Below, in pieces: positions 28,180 to 36,513 of a stretch of DNA of 64,000 bases. Source of the DNA: Sporocytophaga myxococcoides DSM 11118 (GTDB lineage: Bacteria; Bacteroidota; Bacteroidia; Cytophagales; Cytophagaceae); the NCBI RefSeq assembly GCF_000426725.1, contig NZ_AUFX01000004.1:558001-622000 (forward strand). The letters run 5' to 3'. Below the pieces are notes generated by a model. That model was not told where the DNA came from and did not search any database. It saw only the letters and a program-made list of their open reading frames with translations. Every line of letters begins with the position of its first letter. Within the stretch, counting starts at the first letter, position 1. The position numbers and the translations under genes were made by a program.

Positions 28180-28617
28180 ATGAAACACCGCACTATCATT
28201 TGTCTATTTAGCTTCACATTTTTAGCAACTATTGCTTGTAAAAAAAACAAAGAAGATGAAGCAAGTCCATCTACCACCTATGTATTCAACAGAGATGTTG
28301 TAGGCATCTATGAAGGTCAAACCCATGACCAGATTACCGATGCAGGACATAACTATGTCTACGCAGATTCTACCTATAATGACAAAATTGAAGTCTCTCT
28401 TATCAACCAGGATAGTCTTAAATTCATCTGCAGGGATCATCAATACAGATTCAAGCTGGATACAATCGACTTTTATATGAAGTGGCTCGGGAATAACACA
28501 GTCATTTCATTTAAATTTTTAGAGAATAAAGAATTGCGTTATTCCTTTGAAACGAAAAGCTGGATAGGAGATTCATTACATAGTCAGACAACCGCTTTTA
28601 AAGGATACAAAAAATAA
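28180..28617 (+). CDS. small lipoprotein
   Basis: A 145-residue predicted lipoprotein started at the ATG that gives MKHRTIICLFSFTFLATIAC (Cys20); a TTG three codons upstream is less likely. The mature protein starts KKNKEDEAS, a charged stretch of the kind linked to surface export in some Bacteroidota, then has beta-strands including VGIYEGQTHDQITDAGHNYV and ISFKFLENKELRYSFETKSW. The overall pattern resembles small lipocalin-like or immunity-type folds, but I do not recognise a family. It is monocistronic, followed by a terminator. Confidence 0.7.
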   Translation: MKHRTIICLFSFTFLATIACKKNKEDEASPSTTYVFNRDVVGIYEGQTHDQITDAGHNYVYADSTYNDKIEVSLINQDSLKFICRDHQYRFKLDTIDFYMKWLGNNTVISFKFLENKELRYSFETKSWIGDSLHSQTTAFKGYKK

Positions 28618-28642
28618 TAACCCATTTTGGTAAAAATATAAA

Positions 28643-28673
28643 GCCCTTTGCTCCGGTTGCAAAAGGGTTTTTT
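28643..28673 (+). terminator. rho-independent terminator
   Basis: CCCTTTGC (28645-28652) pairs with GCAAAAGGG (28659-28667, one bulged A), followed by a run of six T. It ends the small lipoprotein transcript. Confidence 0.8.
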
Positions 28674-28693
28674 CGTTCTGAACTTCTCTTGCT

Positions 28694-28701
28694 TACCTTT
28701 G
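28694..28701 (+). promoter_or_regulatory. candidate -7 box for the ABC exporter gene
   Basis: TACCTTTG fits TAnnTTTG exactly and lies about 40 bases before the ATG at 28742. No clean TTG is found at the expected -33 position, so the call is tentative. Confidence 0.4.
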
Positions 28702-28741
28702 CTTGACTTTAAAAGAATATCAATAAGCACAGAAGTATATA

Positions 28742-30571
28742 ATGTTGAGAAAACCATCACAAGGGAAAAACAACCCTACCCTTACAGAGCGGTATGGAGC
28801 ACTGAAAAACCTTCTCCCTTTTTTTAAGATAATCTGGAAGGCAAGTCCTTTAATGGCTGTGTCAAATGGAGTTCTGAGAATCGTTAAAGGTATCATCCCG
28901 CTTCTGATGCTTTTAATAGCTCGTAAGATAATCGATGAGATTGTTATGATTTCAGGACATCAGGCGGAAGTCACCTCGAGGCTTTGGATTCTTGTAGGAA
29001 GTGAATTTGCATTGGCTATCCTCTCCGATTTACTTTCAAGAGCCATTGCGCTGCTGGACAGCCTTCTTGGTGACCTGGTTGCTAACAGTACTTCTCTCAA
29101 ACTAATGGACCATGCCGCTCAGCTGGATATGAATCACTTTGAGGATTCAGAATTTTATGATAAGCTGGAGCGTGCAAGGAGACAAACTCTTGGTCGTACT
29201 GTGCTGATGTCTCAAGTGCTAAGTCAGATGCAGGATGCCATATCCTTAGCTGGTCTTTCTGCAGGTCTTATTCTTTTTAATCCCTGGCTTATACTTTTAT
29301 TGCTAATCGCTGTCATTCCAGCATTTCTTGGGGAAGCACATTTTAATGAAAAGACTTACTCTCTGGTACACGGACAAACGCCTGAAAGGCGTGAATTGGA
29401 TTATATCCGCTATATCGGAGCAAGCGATGAAACAGCTAAAGAAGTTAAAATCTTCAACTTATCAGACTTCCTGAAATCGAGGTTTGCTGAACTTTCTTCA
29501 AAATTCTATAAGGCCAATAAAGCTTTGGCTTCTAAAAGAGCAATGTGGGGAGGCGCATTGGCAGCCATAGGCAGTGCAGGATATTATGGGGCTTATGTAT
29601 TTATCATCATCAGAACAGTAAATGGCAGCCTCTCTTTGGGAGACCTTACATTCCTCGCAGGTTCCTTCAATCAGTTGAGAACATTGCTTCAATCAATGCT
29701 TACAAGATTTTCAACAATTGCAGAAGGCTCCCTATACCTAAAAGACCTTTTTGATTTCTTTGAATTAAAACCGGAAATCATAAGCCCAGCAACTCCAAGG
29801 CCTTTTCCAAATCCAATACAGCAAGGCTTTCTCTTTGAAAATGTTGGATTTAAATATAAACATGCGGAAAAATGGGCTATCAGAAATTTAAACTTTACAT
29901 TAAACGCAGGTGAAAAACTCGCATTGGTAGGTGAAAACGGGGCTGGTAAAACAACACTTGTAAAGCTCCTTGCCAGATTGTACGATCCTACAGAAGGAAG
30001 GATTTTACTTGACGGTCATGATATAAAAGAATATGACGTTTTGGAATTGCGTTCAGGGATAGGGGTTATATTTCAGGATTTTGTGAGGTTTCAGATGACT
30101 GCAGGGAATAATATTGCTGTGGGCAGAATAGAACAAAAAGAAAATGTATCCAGAATTGAACACGCGGCCTCTAAAAGCCTTGCTGATTCTGTTATTATCA
30201 AACTGCCTAAAGGCTATGAACAAATTATTGGACGTCGGTTTGCAGAAGGCGTAGATCTTTCTGGTGGAGAATGGCAGAAAATTGCACTTGGAAGAGCCTA
30301 TATGAGAGACGCCCAGGTACTTATACTTGATGAACCAACGGCTGCTCTGGATGCAAGAGCTGAACATGAAGTTTTTGTGAGATTTTCCGAATTGACCAAA
30401 GGCAAAACTGCAGTATTGATAAGCCATCGATTCTCTACTGTCCGCATGGCAGACAGAATCCTGGTGATAGAAAATGGCCAACTTCTGGAAATCGGATCTC
30501 ATGAAGAGTTGCTCAAAAAAGAAGGTCGATATGCCGAACTCTTTAATTTGCAGGCTCGGGGATATTTGTAG
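28742..30571 (+). CDS. ABC exporter, fused permease and ATPase
   Basis: A 609-residue half-transporter. Residues about 30-330 form the membrane domain with helices such as IIPLLMLLIARKII, LILFNPWLILLLLIAVIPAF and AALAAIGSAGYYGAYVFIII-like segments. The ATPase domain has Walker A GENGAGKT (397-404), the signature LSGGEWQKIALGRA (from about 506), Walker B VLILDEPTAALD (about 527-538) and the H-loop ISHRFSTVR. It would act as a homodimer, exporting lipid, peptide or drug. The neighbour downstream is a flavoprotein with an 80-base spacer, so they may be co-transcribed. No peptidase C39 domain is present. Substrate unknown. Confidence 0.93.
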   Translation: MLRKPSQGKNNPTLTERYGALKNLLPFFKIIWKASPLMAVSNGVLRIVKGIIPLLMLLIARKIIDEIVMISGHQAEVTSRLWILVGSEFALAILSDLLSRAIALLDSLLGDLVANSTSLKLMDHAAQLDMNHFEDSEFYDKLERARRQTLGRTVLMSQVLSQMQDAISLAGLSAGLILFNPWLILLLLIAVIPAFLGEAHFNEKTYSLVHGQTPERRELDYIRYIGASDETAKEVKIFNLSDFLKSRFAELSSKFYKANKALASKRAMWGGALAAIGSAGYYGAYVFIIIRTVNGSLSLGDLTFLAGSFNQLRTLLQSMLTRFSTIAEGSLYLKDLFDFFELKPEIISPATPRPFPNPIQQGFLFENVGFKYKHAEKWAIRNLNFTLNAGEKLALVGENGAGKTTLVKLLARLYDPTEGRILLDGHDIKEYDVLELRSGIGVIFQDFVRFQMTAGNNIAVGRIEQKENVSRIEHAASKSLADSVIIKLPKGYEQIIGRRFAEGVDLSGGEWQKIALGRAYMRDAQVLILDEPTAALDARAEHEVFVRFSELTKGKTAVLISHRFSTVRMADRILVIENGQLLEIGSHEELLKKEGRYAELFNLQARGYL

Positions 30572-30610
30572 TAAAGTTGAAAGTTTAAAGCTTAAAGTTC
30601 AAAGTATATA
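30572..30610 (+). repeat. AAAGTTGAAAGT-type intergenic repeat, copy 1
   Basis: Directly after the ABC exporter stop lies a low-complexity array of AAAGTT-type heptamers (AAAGTTGAAAGTTTAAAGC, then TTAAAGTTCAAAGTATA). The same units recur in the intergenic DNA after 31580 and 31696, and a looser relative after 63830. It seems to be an interspersed noncoding repeat of this genome; function unknown. Confidence 0.6.
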
Positions 30611-30674
30611 TTTACTAACGCTTAAAGCATATCTGAACAGAGCACACTTAATTTAAAACGTGAAAGATAAAATT

Positions 30675-31580
30675 ATGTCGATAGATTATTATGATTGCAT
30701 TATAGTGGGGGGAAGCTACTCTGGCCTTTCTGCAGCTATGGCATTGGGAAGGTCTTTAAGAAAAGTACTTGTAATAGATGATGGCAAACCATGTAATGCT
30801 ACAACACCACATTCCCAAAATTTCATCACGCATGATGGTAAAAAACCTGCTGAGATAACTGCAATTGCAAAGCATCAGGTTGAGCAATATAAATCCGTAA
30901 GCTTTTATAAAGGCTTTGCCATAAAAGGTAGAAAACTGGATGAAGGATTTGAAATAGAAACAAAAGCCGGGGACAAATTCGGAAGTAAAAAACTGATTTT
31001 TGCGACAGGCATCAGAGACATAATGCCTGAGATTTCAGGATTTTCAGAATGTTGGGGCATATCGGTCATACATTGCCCATATTGTCATGGATTTGAATAT
31101 CGAGAAAGCAAGACAGCAATCATGGCAAATGGTGACCTCGCTTTTCATTTCACTCCATTGATTTACAATCTTACAAAAGATCTGGTTTTGATAACCGGCG
31201 GAAAGTCCACTCTAACAATTGAACAAACAGAAAAAATAAAACAACATAATATTCCAATTATTGAGAAAGAGATAGTTCAGGTTATCCATAAGAAAGGCTA
31301 TCTGGAAGAGGCAATCTTTAAAGACGGTTCTAAAATTCCTCTGGAAGCATTGTATGCCAGGCCGCTTTTTGAGCAGCATTCCGGTATACCTGTTTCCCTT
31401 GGATGCGAAATTACTGAGCAAGGCTATATTAAGATTGATAATATGCAAAAGACGACAGTTCCAGGAGTCTTTGCTTGTGGAGACAACAGCAGCTTTATGC
31501 GTTCCGTTGCTAATGCAGTTTCTTCCGGAAACATGGCTGGTGCTGCTACAAATAAGGAACTGTCTGAAATGGAATTTTAA
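30675..31580 (+). CDS. thioredoxin-reductase-like FAD/NAD(P)-dependent oxidoreductase
   Basis: A 301-residue flavoprotein started at the ATG giving MSIDYYDCIIVGGSYSGLSA; a GTG five codons upstream is open but does not fit. The FAD-binding motif GGSYSG (12-17) is near the N-terminus, ATGIRD (110-115) marks the second FAD contact, and GVFACGDNSS closes the fold. The redox centre is HCPYCHGFEYR (Cys134, Cys137), different from the CATC of true thioredoxin reductases but typical of a related low-Mr subfamily that may act on small disulfides or lack a thioredoxin partner. Length is normal. It follows the ABC exporter and is flanked by AAAGTTG repeats on both sides. Confidence 0.9.
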   Translation: MSIDYYDCIIVGGSYSGLSAAMALGRSLRKVLVIDDGKPCNATTPHSQNFITHDGKKPAEITAIAKHQVEQYKSVSFYKGFAIKGRKLDEGFEIETKAGDKFGSKKLIFATGIRDIMPEISGFSECWGISVIHCPYCHGFEYRESKTAIMANGDLAFHFTPLIYNLTKDLVLITGGKSTLTIEQTEKIKQHNIPIIEKEIVQVIHKKGYLEEAIFKDGSKIPLEALYARPLFEQHSGIPVSLGCEITEQGYIKIDNMQKTTVPGVFACGDNSSFMRSVANAVSSGNMAGAATNKELSEMEF

Positions 31581-31726
31581 AAAGTTGAAAGTATAAGTAT
31601 AAAGTTGAAAGTATAGTTAGAAAATGAAAAATAGTAAAAACCAATCAGGGGAAGTATTCAGATAATGATAAAGTATAGAAAATTATCGCAACTCCAACTT
31701 TGAACTTTATACTTTTAACTTCAACA
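31581..31726. repeat. AAAGTTG repeats arranged as an inverted pair
   Basis: AAAGTTGAAAGTATA occurs perfectly at 31581-31595 and 31601-31615 (period 20). About 80 bases on, 31696-31725 carries the opposite orientation (AACTTTGAACTTTATACTTT...), whose reverse complement contains AAAAGTATAAAGTTCAAAG. The two arms could form a long imperfect hairpin. No open frame lies between. The layout resembles a small non-autonomous palindromic element, but no target-site duplication was established. Confidence 0.6.
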
Positions 31727-31727
31727 A

Positions 31728-31757
31728 TAAAAAAGGCCCTCCTGGAGGGCCTTCTTA
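31728..31757. terminator. bidirectional terminator
   Basis: AAGGCCCT (31733-31740) pairs with AGGGCCTT (31746-31753), flanked on the minus strand by TTTTTTATT. It mainly serves the TerB-like gene at 31809 but can also stop transcription from the flavoprotein side. Confidence 0.82.
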
Positions 31758-31808
31758 TAAACACTTAGTGTATTACGAAAATATAAGGTGCTAAATGAAT
31801 CTAAAGGA

Positions 31809-32252
31809 TTAAAAGACCAGAAAGTCTGCGCATTCTGCTTTTAACTCTTCTTTTGTTTTTGGCAATTCTCCCTGGATACCTGTAGCAAGTTTTCTTACTA
31901 GTACACCTACAATCGCTTTTCTGAAACCTAGTTTTTCCGCAATCTCTATACATGCAGAAATTTCATTTTCATTATCGCTTCCTTCTACTATTGCCATTTC
32001 AACCAAATCATATACTCTGTCAAATCTATCAGAATCTGTTTTAGGAACTTTGAATTTGATAGCCTTATCTGATTTAATTATTGTTTTTAATTTATCATTA
32101 CTTAATCCGTTTCTCTTTCCGATTTCGAAAATAAGTCTCTTTTCTGCCATCGAAAAATTACCGTCTGATTTAGCAATTGCCACAAGGTTGTTTATGTGAC
32201 TTTTAACTCCCTTAGTCTTTTTGCTCTCAAAAATATCCAGTGTGAGTTCCAT
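31809..32252 (-). CDS. TerB-like protein
   Basis: A 147-residue cytoplasmic, all-helical protein matching the TerB fold: NLVAIAKSDGNFSMAEKRLI, FEIGKRNGLSNDKLKTIIKS and YDLVEMAIVEGSDNENEISA. The two acidic motifs (AKSDGNFSMAE and EGSDNENE) correspond to the metal-binding sites of TerB/DjlA-type domains. Tellurite-resistance genes terA, terC, terD or terZ are absent nearby, so a role in tellurite resistance itself is doubtful; stand-alone TerB proteins are common in Bacteroidota with unknown roles. It has its own promoter (32277-32308) and terminator. Confidence 0.82.
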   Translation of the reverse strand: MELTLDIFESKKTKGVKSHINNLVAIAKSDGNFSMAEKRLIFEIGKRNGLSNDKLKTIIKSDKAIKFKVPKTDSDRFDRVYDLVEMAIVEGSDNENEISACIEIAEKLGFRKAIVGVLVRKLATGIQGELPKTKEELKAECADFLVF

Positions 32253-32276
32253 ATTTTTTACAATTTTTATCTAAGA

Positions 32277-32308
32277 CAAATGTAACAGCTTAGTAATGAA
32301 AAATGCAA
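32277..32308 (-). promoter_or_regulatory. Bacteroidota-type promoter for the TerB-like gene
   Basis: On the minus strand, TACATTTG (32277-32284) fits TAnnTTTG exactly and TTG (32306-32308) lies 21 bases upstream. The predicted transcript starts about 20 bases before the ATG at 32252. One of the best-matching promoters in the window. Confidence 0.65.
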
Positions 32309-32546
32309 AAACAAACTCAAAAAAATAAGACAAAATCTAGAAAATCGGCCTATATTCTTTCAATCTTAACACTTATATTGAGAAAAGTACAATTTTATAT
32401 GTTTAACCAATAATTAGAAAAATACAAATTTGAAAAAGGAATTTGATAATTAAAAAAATAATAAAATCTATTACTGAATAAATACAATTGTATATTATTT
32501 CAGCAAAATAATTCATCTTTCAATCGTTAATTATTGATTCAATAAA

Positions 32547-32942
32547 ATGACAATGAACTACCTTGCTATAATTGTTGCGGCCTTAAGCGCCTTTATGATC
32601 GGAGGGTTGTGGTATTCCCCGCTTCTGTTTTTAAAAATATGGAATAAAGCTTCTGCCAAAAATCCTGAAACAGGAGAAGGTCGTCACCCAATAAAAGTTT
32701 TCGGATTCAGCTTTCTTTTTTCATTGATTGCAGCCATAGCACTCTCCTATCTGCTAGGCCCTCAACCAATACTTGCCGAAGCAATCAAAACATCTCTCCT
32801 TGTTGGAACTTGTTGTATCGCAACCAGCTTCGGAATTAACTATCAGTTTTCAAACAAAAGTATGCTTCTATGGCTGATCGATGCAGGCTATCATTGCGTG
32901 CAGTTTCTGACTATGGGTTTGATTTTCGGATTATGGCATTAA
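32547..32942 (+). CDS. DUF1761 membrane protein, copy 1
   Basis: A 131-residue protein with four hydrophobic helices and the DUF1761 hallmarks GGLWYSPLLFLKIWNKAS near the start and the closing helix DAGYHCVQFLTMGLIFGLWH. It may start at either of two ATGs two codons apart. A paralogue lies at 39751-40161 (GAVWYSPGLFEAAWF ... DIGYHLAGFTLMGLILGGWH). Function unknown. It is transcribed alone from a very AT-rich leader and ends at a strong bidirectional terminator. Confidence 0.85.
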   Translation: MTMNYLAIIVAALSAFMIGGLWYSPLLFLKIWNKASAKNPETGEGRHPIKVFGFSFLFSLIAAIALSYLLGPQPILAEAIKTSLLVGTCCIATSFGINYQFSNKSMLLWLIDAGYHCVQFLTMGLIFGLWH

Positions 32943-32966
32943 TCAAAACAGGTGAACTGCTAATTC

Positions 32967-33007
32967 ATAAAAAAGGCCGGTCATAAATTATGGACCGGCC
33001 AATTTTC
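32967..33007. terminator. bidirectional terminator
   Basis: GGCCGGTC (32975-32982) pairs perfectly with GACCGGCC (32993-33000) around a 10-base loop, with A-rich left and T-rich right flanks. It separates the convergent DUF1761 and LamG genes. Confidence 0.88.
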
Positions 33008-33031
33008 CCAAACTAAAAAAACAAAAAAAAA

Positions 33032-34711
33032 TTACTTTAAAAATGTCGCCAGGCGGGAAGTATAAGAGTCATTGATTTTAATGATATACAAACCATTTTC
33101 AAGATTACTGATATCAATTCCTTCAGCTCCTTCACGTTTTCCGGTTGCAACGATACTTCCGGTAGAATTAATGATTTCATATGTGAATGGATCAGACATG
33201 TTTATGTTAACATAGTTTTCTGCAGGATTTGGATACAACACCAGCTTGTTACTTTCACTTGTTTGTAACCCTGCTATCACCGGAGGCGCACAGGAATTAA
33301 TGTCCCATAGCGGATCGGTAAATTCAACATTTTCATTTGAGCCCAGAACGGCCATATTATTATTAATTGAATAATCTTTACAGAATTGACCCTGACCTTC
33401 ATTAAGTTTCCAGTAAGCAGCAAGCCCTGTTTCATTGCCGGTTAGTTCTGTATTACGATATTTTTTAAGATCTGCAGAAGTCCTGGAAACATTCCAGATC
33501 CTCAGCTCTCTGATAAATCCTTCAAAACCGTGCTGATAACTATTTGCAGCATCATTGCCAATTACAACATTTACATTACTTTGGATATCTCCTTTATTAT
33601 ACATTTTCAAACTCTGAACAACGTAGTCATCAACATAAAAAAACAAGCTATCTCCTTGTCTTTTTAATGCAATGAAGTGACACTTATTATCCCGTATTTC
33701 AGGATTTGAAGCTGTTTCATAATTTGCACCTTCAATCTGGGCTAAAAGCCTTCCGTAAGATGTTAAACTCAGGAAAAATCCATTATTAATATTGGTTCTT
33801 GTAGAAACAATCATAGAATATCCAGTCGCTTTTTCATTGGTATTTACTGTCGCTTCTATTGTAAAATTTCCTGTTCCAAAATCCAGTTTATCATTCGCAG
33901 GTGCGATAGCTCTTGTTTTGTCGGTTTTTACAAACCTCAATCCATTGCCGGTTTCCAGCTCTTCCTCCTCATTAATTGAACAACCATCCGCAGAAAAAGT
34001 AGGGTCAAAATTTGCATCAGCAGATGAACTACCCAGATATGACGCGTGATCAGATTCAGACAAATCTTTTACTGACTGACCGGAAGTTTCATTTAATCTC
34101 CAGTATCCTACCAGACTTTCAGAACTTCTTTCTGTCTGGTCCAGTTGACGGTCCTTTCTATCCAGAAAGTATTTTCCGCTTAATGCTGTATTCCACACTC
34201 TCACCTCTTTAATTACACCATCAAACCCGTGTCTAAATGAATCCCCCTCATCATTGCCAATAAATGTAGAAGCTATATGAGTAACATTGTGCGTAGCATA
34301 TAACTTAGCTTTATCTAACAAAATCCCGTCTACAAAAATAAAAACACTGTCCGCCGTTTTTCTCAATCCGATATGATGACATTGATTGTCTTTTAAATTC
34401 CTTGTTCCGCCAAAATAATTGGCTCCATCTAATTGTACCGTTGGAGAGCCAATATTATCAAGACTTAGAAAAAATCCATCTGAATTTGAGGTCCCTCTCT
34501 TTGACAAGATCATGTAATAACCGCCTCCAGGAACTGCTTTTACTAAGGCTTCAATTGAAAATGCTCCTGTACCAAAATTCATTTTTCCTGCTTCTTCAAT
34601 TTTTATTCTTGATTCAGCTGTCCTTGAAAAGCTGATGCTTTGAGCATTTGATATCTGAATCATAAAGACCATGCAAAAGGCTGTTGCCAAACGAGTATAA
34701 AATTTTTTCAT
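33032..34711 (-). CDS. double LamG-domain protein with T9SS sorting domain
   Basis: A 559-residue secreted protein. After signal peptide (1-23, ending SNAQ) come two homologous LamG/concanavalin A-like jelly-roll domains at about 25-235 and 255-465. The repeated blocks are clear: MNFGTGAFSIEALVKA versus LDFGTGNFTIEATVNT, HGFDGVIKEVRVWNTALSG versus HGFEGFIRELRIWNVSRTS, and LVGYWRLNETSGQSVKD versus LAAYWKLNEGQGQFCKD. The C-terminal T9SS type A domain (LVLYPNPAENYVNINMSD, then ENGLYIIKIND) directs export to the cell surface. Probable role: glycan binding or adhesion. No catalytic domain is attached. Confidence 0.9.
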   Translation of the reverse strand: MKKFYTRLATAFCMVFMIQISNAQSISFSRTAESRIKIEEAGKMNFGTGAFSIEALVKAVPGGGYYMILSKRGTSNSDGFFLSLDNIGSPTVQLDGANYFGGTRNLKDNQCHHIGLRKTADSVFIFVDGILLDKAKLYATHNVTHIASTFIGNDEGDSFRHGFDGVIKEVRVWNTALSGKYFLDRKDRQLDQTERSSESLVGYWRLNETSGQSVKDLSESDHASYLGSSSADANFDPTFSADGCSINEEEELETGNGLRFVKTDKTRAIAPANDKLDFGTGNFTIEATVNTNEKATGYSMIVSTRTNINNGFFLSLTSYGRLLAQIEGANYETASNPEIRDNKCHFIALKRQGDSLFFYVDDYVVQSLKMYNKGDIQSNVNVVIGNDAANSYQHGFEGFIRELRIWNVSRTSADLKKYRNTELTGNETGLAAYWKLNEGQGQFCKDYSINNNMAVLGSNENVEFTDPLWDINSCAPPVIAGLQTSESNKLVLYPNPAENYVNINMSDPFTYEIINSTGSIVATGKREGAEGIDISNLENGLYIIKINDSYTSRLATFLK

Positions 34712-34802
34712 CCTTAATGTGTTAGTTTTAGAAAATACGGCGGCTATTTCTCCGCACTTTATAGTAGGGCGCAGGGAGGAAAAAATGTTACAGATTCCAT
34801 TT

Positions 34803-34846
34803 AAAAAAAAGCTGAAAGAGAAATGTTATGATTTCTCTTTCAGCTT
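34803..34846 (-). terminator. strong terminator of the DoxX gene
   Basis: A perfect 16-base stem, 34809-34824 with 34831-34846 (AAGCTGAAAGAGAAAT and its complement), loop GTTATG, followed on the minus strand by eight T. It ends the DoxX transcript. Confidence 0.9.
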
Positions 34847-34883
34847 ATTAAATTTTTCTATCGGCTATCTAGCGCCTGGCAAT

Positions 34884-35249
34884 TTATTGATTATCCTTTG
34901 AATTCAGCTTAATCCCTGCCCAATAAGAAAGTGCTGTTACACCAAGAGCGATAAGTGGAGCAACAAATGGTGTCTGGGTTGCCACATGGACCCACACCGC
35001 ACCAATAAGCACAAAACTAGTACCTGCATAAGCCCAGTCTTTAGCACGATTCCACACCGGCACAACAAATGCAATTGCTGCAAGCAATTTTGCAGTTCCC
35101 AATATCATAATGAAAGATTCCGGGAAACCGATCTTTTTGAAATTTTCCATTAGCTCAGCATTTTTAGTTAAATACATAAAACTGCTGAATGCAAACATTA
35201 ATGCTAATAACACAGATGTCACCCTATAAATGATCTTCTCTTTTTTCAT
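34884..35249 (-). CDS. DoxX-family membrane protein
   Basis: A 121-residue protein with four hydrophobic helices fitting the DoxX/DoxD-like family: VLLALMFAFSSFMYLTKNAE, then FPESFIMILGTAKLLAAIAF with the conserved GxxKLLA, AYAGTSFVLIGAVWVHVATQ and a last helix LIALGVTALSYWAGI. Such proteins are associated with quinone or thiol redox balance. It is divergent from an HxlR-type repressor gene, the usual arrangement for electrophile- or quinone-responsive DoxX genes, so the repressor probably controls it. TAnnTTTG-type promoter and terminator are both visible. Confidence 0.88.
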   Translation of the reverse strand: MKKEKIIYRVTSVLLALMFAFSSFMYLTKNAELMENFKKIGFPESFIMILGTAKLLAAIAFVVPVWNRAKDWAYAGTSFVLIGAVWVHVATQTPFVAPLIALGVTALSYWAGIKLNSKDNQ

Positions 35250-35274
35250 CGCAATTATTTTTTATGATTGAACT

Positions 35275-35282
35275 CAAATCTA
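35275..35282 (-). promoter_or_regulatory. -7 box for the DoxX gene
   Basis: On the minus strand TAGATTTG fits TAnnTTTG exactly, 26 bases before the ATG at 35249. No good TTG was found at the expected -33 distance, which would suit a regulated promoter. Confidence 0.5.
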
Positions 35283-35295
35283 CTTCATATTGCTA

Positions 35296-35333
35296 TATAT
35301 TTGTAATCAGTTACCGATTGTATACCGGTTACA
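35296..35333 (+). promoter_or_regulatory. HxlR promoter and candidate operator
   Basis: TATATTTG (35296-35303) is a perfect -7 box for the HxlR-type gene. It overlaps an imperfect inverted repeat, TGTAATCAG (35302-35310) and CCGGTTACA (35325-35333), seven of nine positions matching, spacer 14. A dimeric winged-helix repressor bound there would cover the predicted start site of its own gene and lie just upstream of the DoxX promoter. Confidence 0.5.
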
Positions 35334-35346
35334 AAAAGTATATCGC

Positions 35347-35694
35347 ATGGAAATAATCCACACAAAAGAATCCTGCGCAGGGAGCAGAAGAGCAATTCAG
35401 GACACCCTTGAAGTAATCAATGGCAAATGGAAGTTGTTGATTTTGGTGACTTTACTTGAAAAACCATTAAGATTTAAGGAATTGGTCCGAGAGATTGGGG
35501 TAACACCGAGAATGCTTTCAAAAGAGCTCCACGATATGGAAATGAATAAGCTGATCAGTAGAACTGTTTATCAAACCAAACCCATAGCGGTAGAATATGC
35601 TATTACGGAGCATGGCAAAACCTTAAACAGGGTTTTGGAAGAAATGAAAAGCTGGGGAGAGTTTCACAGGAAGAAGATAATGAAAGAGGAGTAA
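35347..35694 (+). CDS. HxlR-family winged-helix transcriptional regulator
   Basis: A 115-residue regulator started at the ATG giving MEIIHTKESCAGSRRAIQDT; a TTG 19 codons upstream would run through the operator. The HxlR signature is clear: LEVINGKWKLLILVTLLEKP, LRFKELVREIGVTPRMLSKE and LHDMEMNKLISRTVYQTKPI. A single cysteine near the N-terminus (Cys10) sits where redox-sensing members such as YodB and QorR carry their sensor cysteine. It is divergent from DoxX and likely represses it and itself, released by thiol-reactive compounds; the sensing mechanism is inference. Confidence 0.9.
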   Translation: MEIIHTKESCAGSRRAIQDTLEVINGKWKLLILVTLLEKPLRFKELVREIGVTPRMLSKELHDMEMNKLISRTVYQTKPIAVEYAITEHGKTLNRVLEEMKSWGEFHRKKIMKEE

Positions 35695-35783
35695 GGGAAA
35701 TCAGCAACAGTTCGAGCAAGAGCAACACACTATATTCCGAATGCTTCTAGCCCTTGCTCAATTTGGACTATTGATCTCACTGC

Positions 35784-36448
35784 TTACCTCTCCTTTATCC
35801 AAACCTCCCTTTCTTCAAAGGAACTAGATTTTATTAATTCTTTTAATTCTTTTTTGGTTGGCTTCATTTGATAGCTGATAACTTTACCACTGTCATTCTT
35901 CATTATCGCTTTTTCTTCAACCGGCAGCAGCTGAAATAGACTGTCATCGGGCATAATCATACTTATGGATAATCTGTTTTTCTCCAAATCCAGCCTTTTA
36001 ACCTTCCAGCTCGCCTCTCCACATTGATAATTCAAAAAATATGAGCCTTTTAAGGAACGACAAAGCTGGGTGGGGGATACATTAAAGATCGTGTCCCTTA
36101 CAAGGTGATTAGCAGAAACACTGTCACCTGAAATCTTCAGAACTTTGAAGTTTAGATTTTCCAGATAGTTTTTAATATCCTCATCATTGTTACGATCCCC
36201 GTAAATGTGCTGTCTAAATCATTCCTATCAAAGAGAATATTGTAAGGAGTAATCTTAATGATTTTGTTTTCAAGAATTAATAGTTGAGCTCCGTCCTCAC
36301 CATTGTAGATACCTCTGTATTTTCTATTAAATCCGCTTAGGTTTTTGGTTTCTCCAGGCTGAGGTTCTAAAAATTCAACCGCAACTTCCTCTTTCTTTTC
36401 GCTACAACCTAATACTATCAAAGCCAGGAATAAAAAAATCTTTTTCAT
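35784..36448 (-). pseudogene. lipoprotein gene with single-base frameshift
   Basis: Two same-strand pieces form one protein. The first encodes an SPII signal (MKKIFLFLALIVLGC, Cys15) and mature sequence to DLDSTFTG; at the C4 run 36197-36200 (G4 on the coding strand) one base is missing. Restoring it gives DRNNDEDIKNYLENLNFKVL and an uninterrupted frame through YQCGEASWKVKRLDLEKNRL to the stop at 35784, about 221 residues in total. The protein is an unrecognised Bacteroidota lipoprotein. The rest of the frame is intact, so this is either a recent mutation or a homopolymer sequencing error; the natural gene may be functional. Confidence 0.82.
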
Positions 36449-36513
36449 ATAATAAGAATAAAAGTTCGGACTAATAACGACTAGTCAACGGTTGTTTATT
36501 TCAAACCTATTAA

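Noticed and set aside
31809-32252. Tellurite-resistance operon
   Set aside because: Only a stand-alone TerB fold is present; the other ter genes are missing, and such singletons are common.
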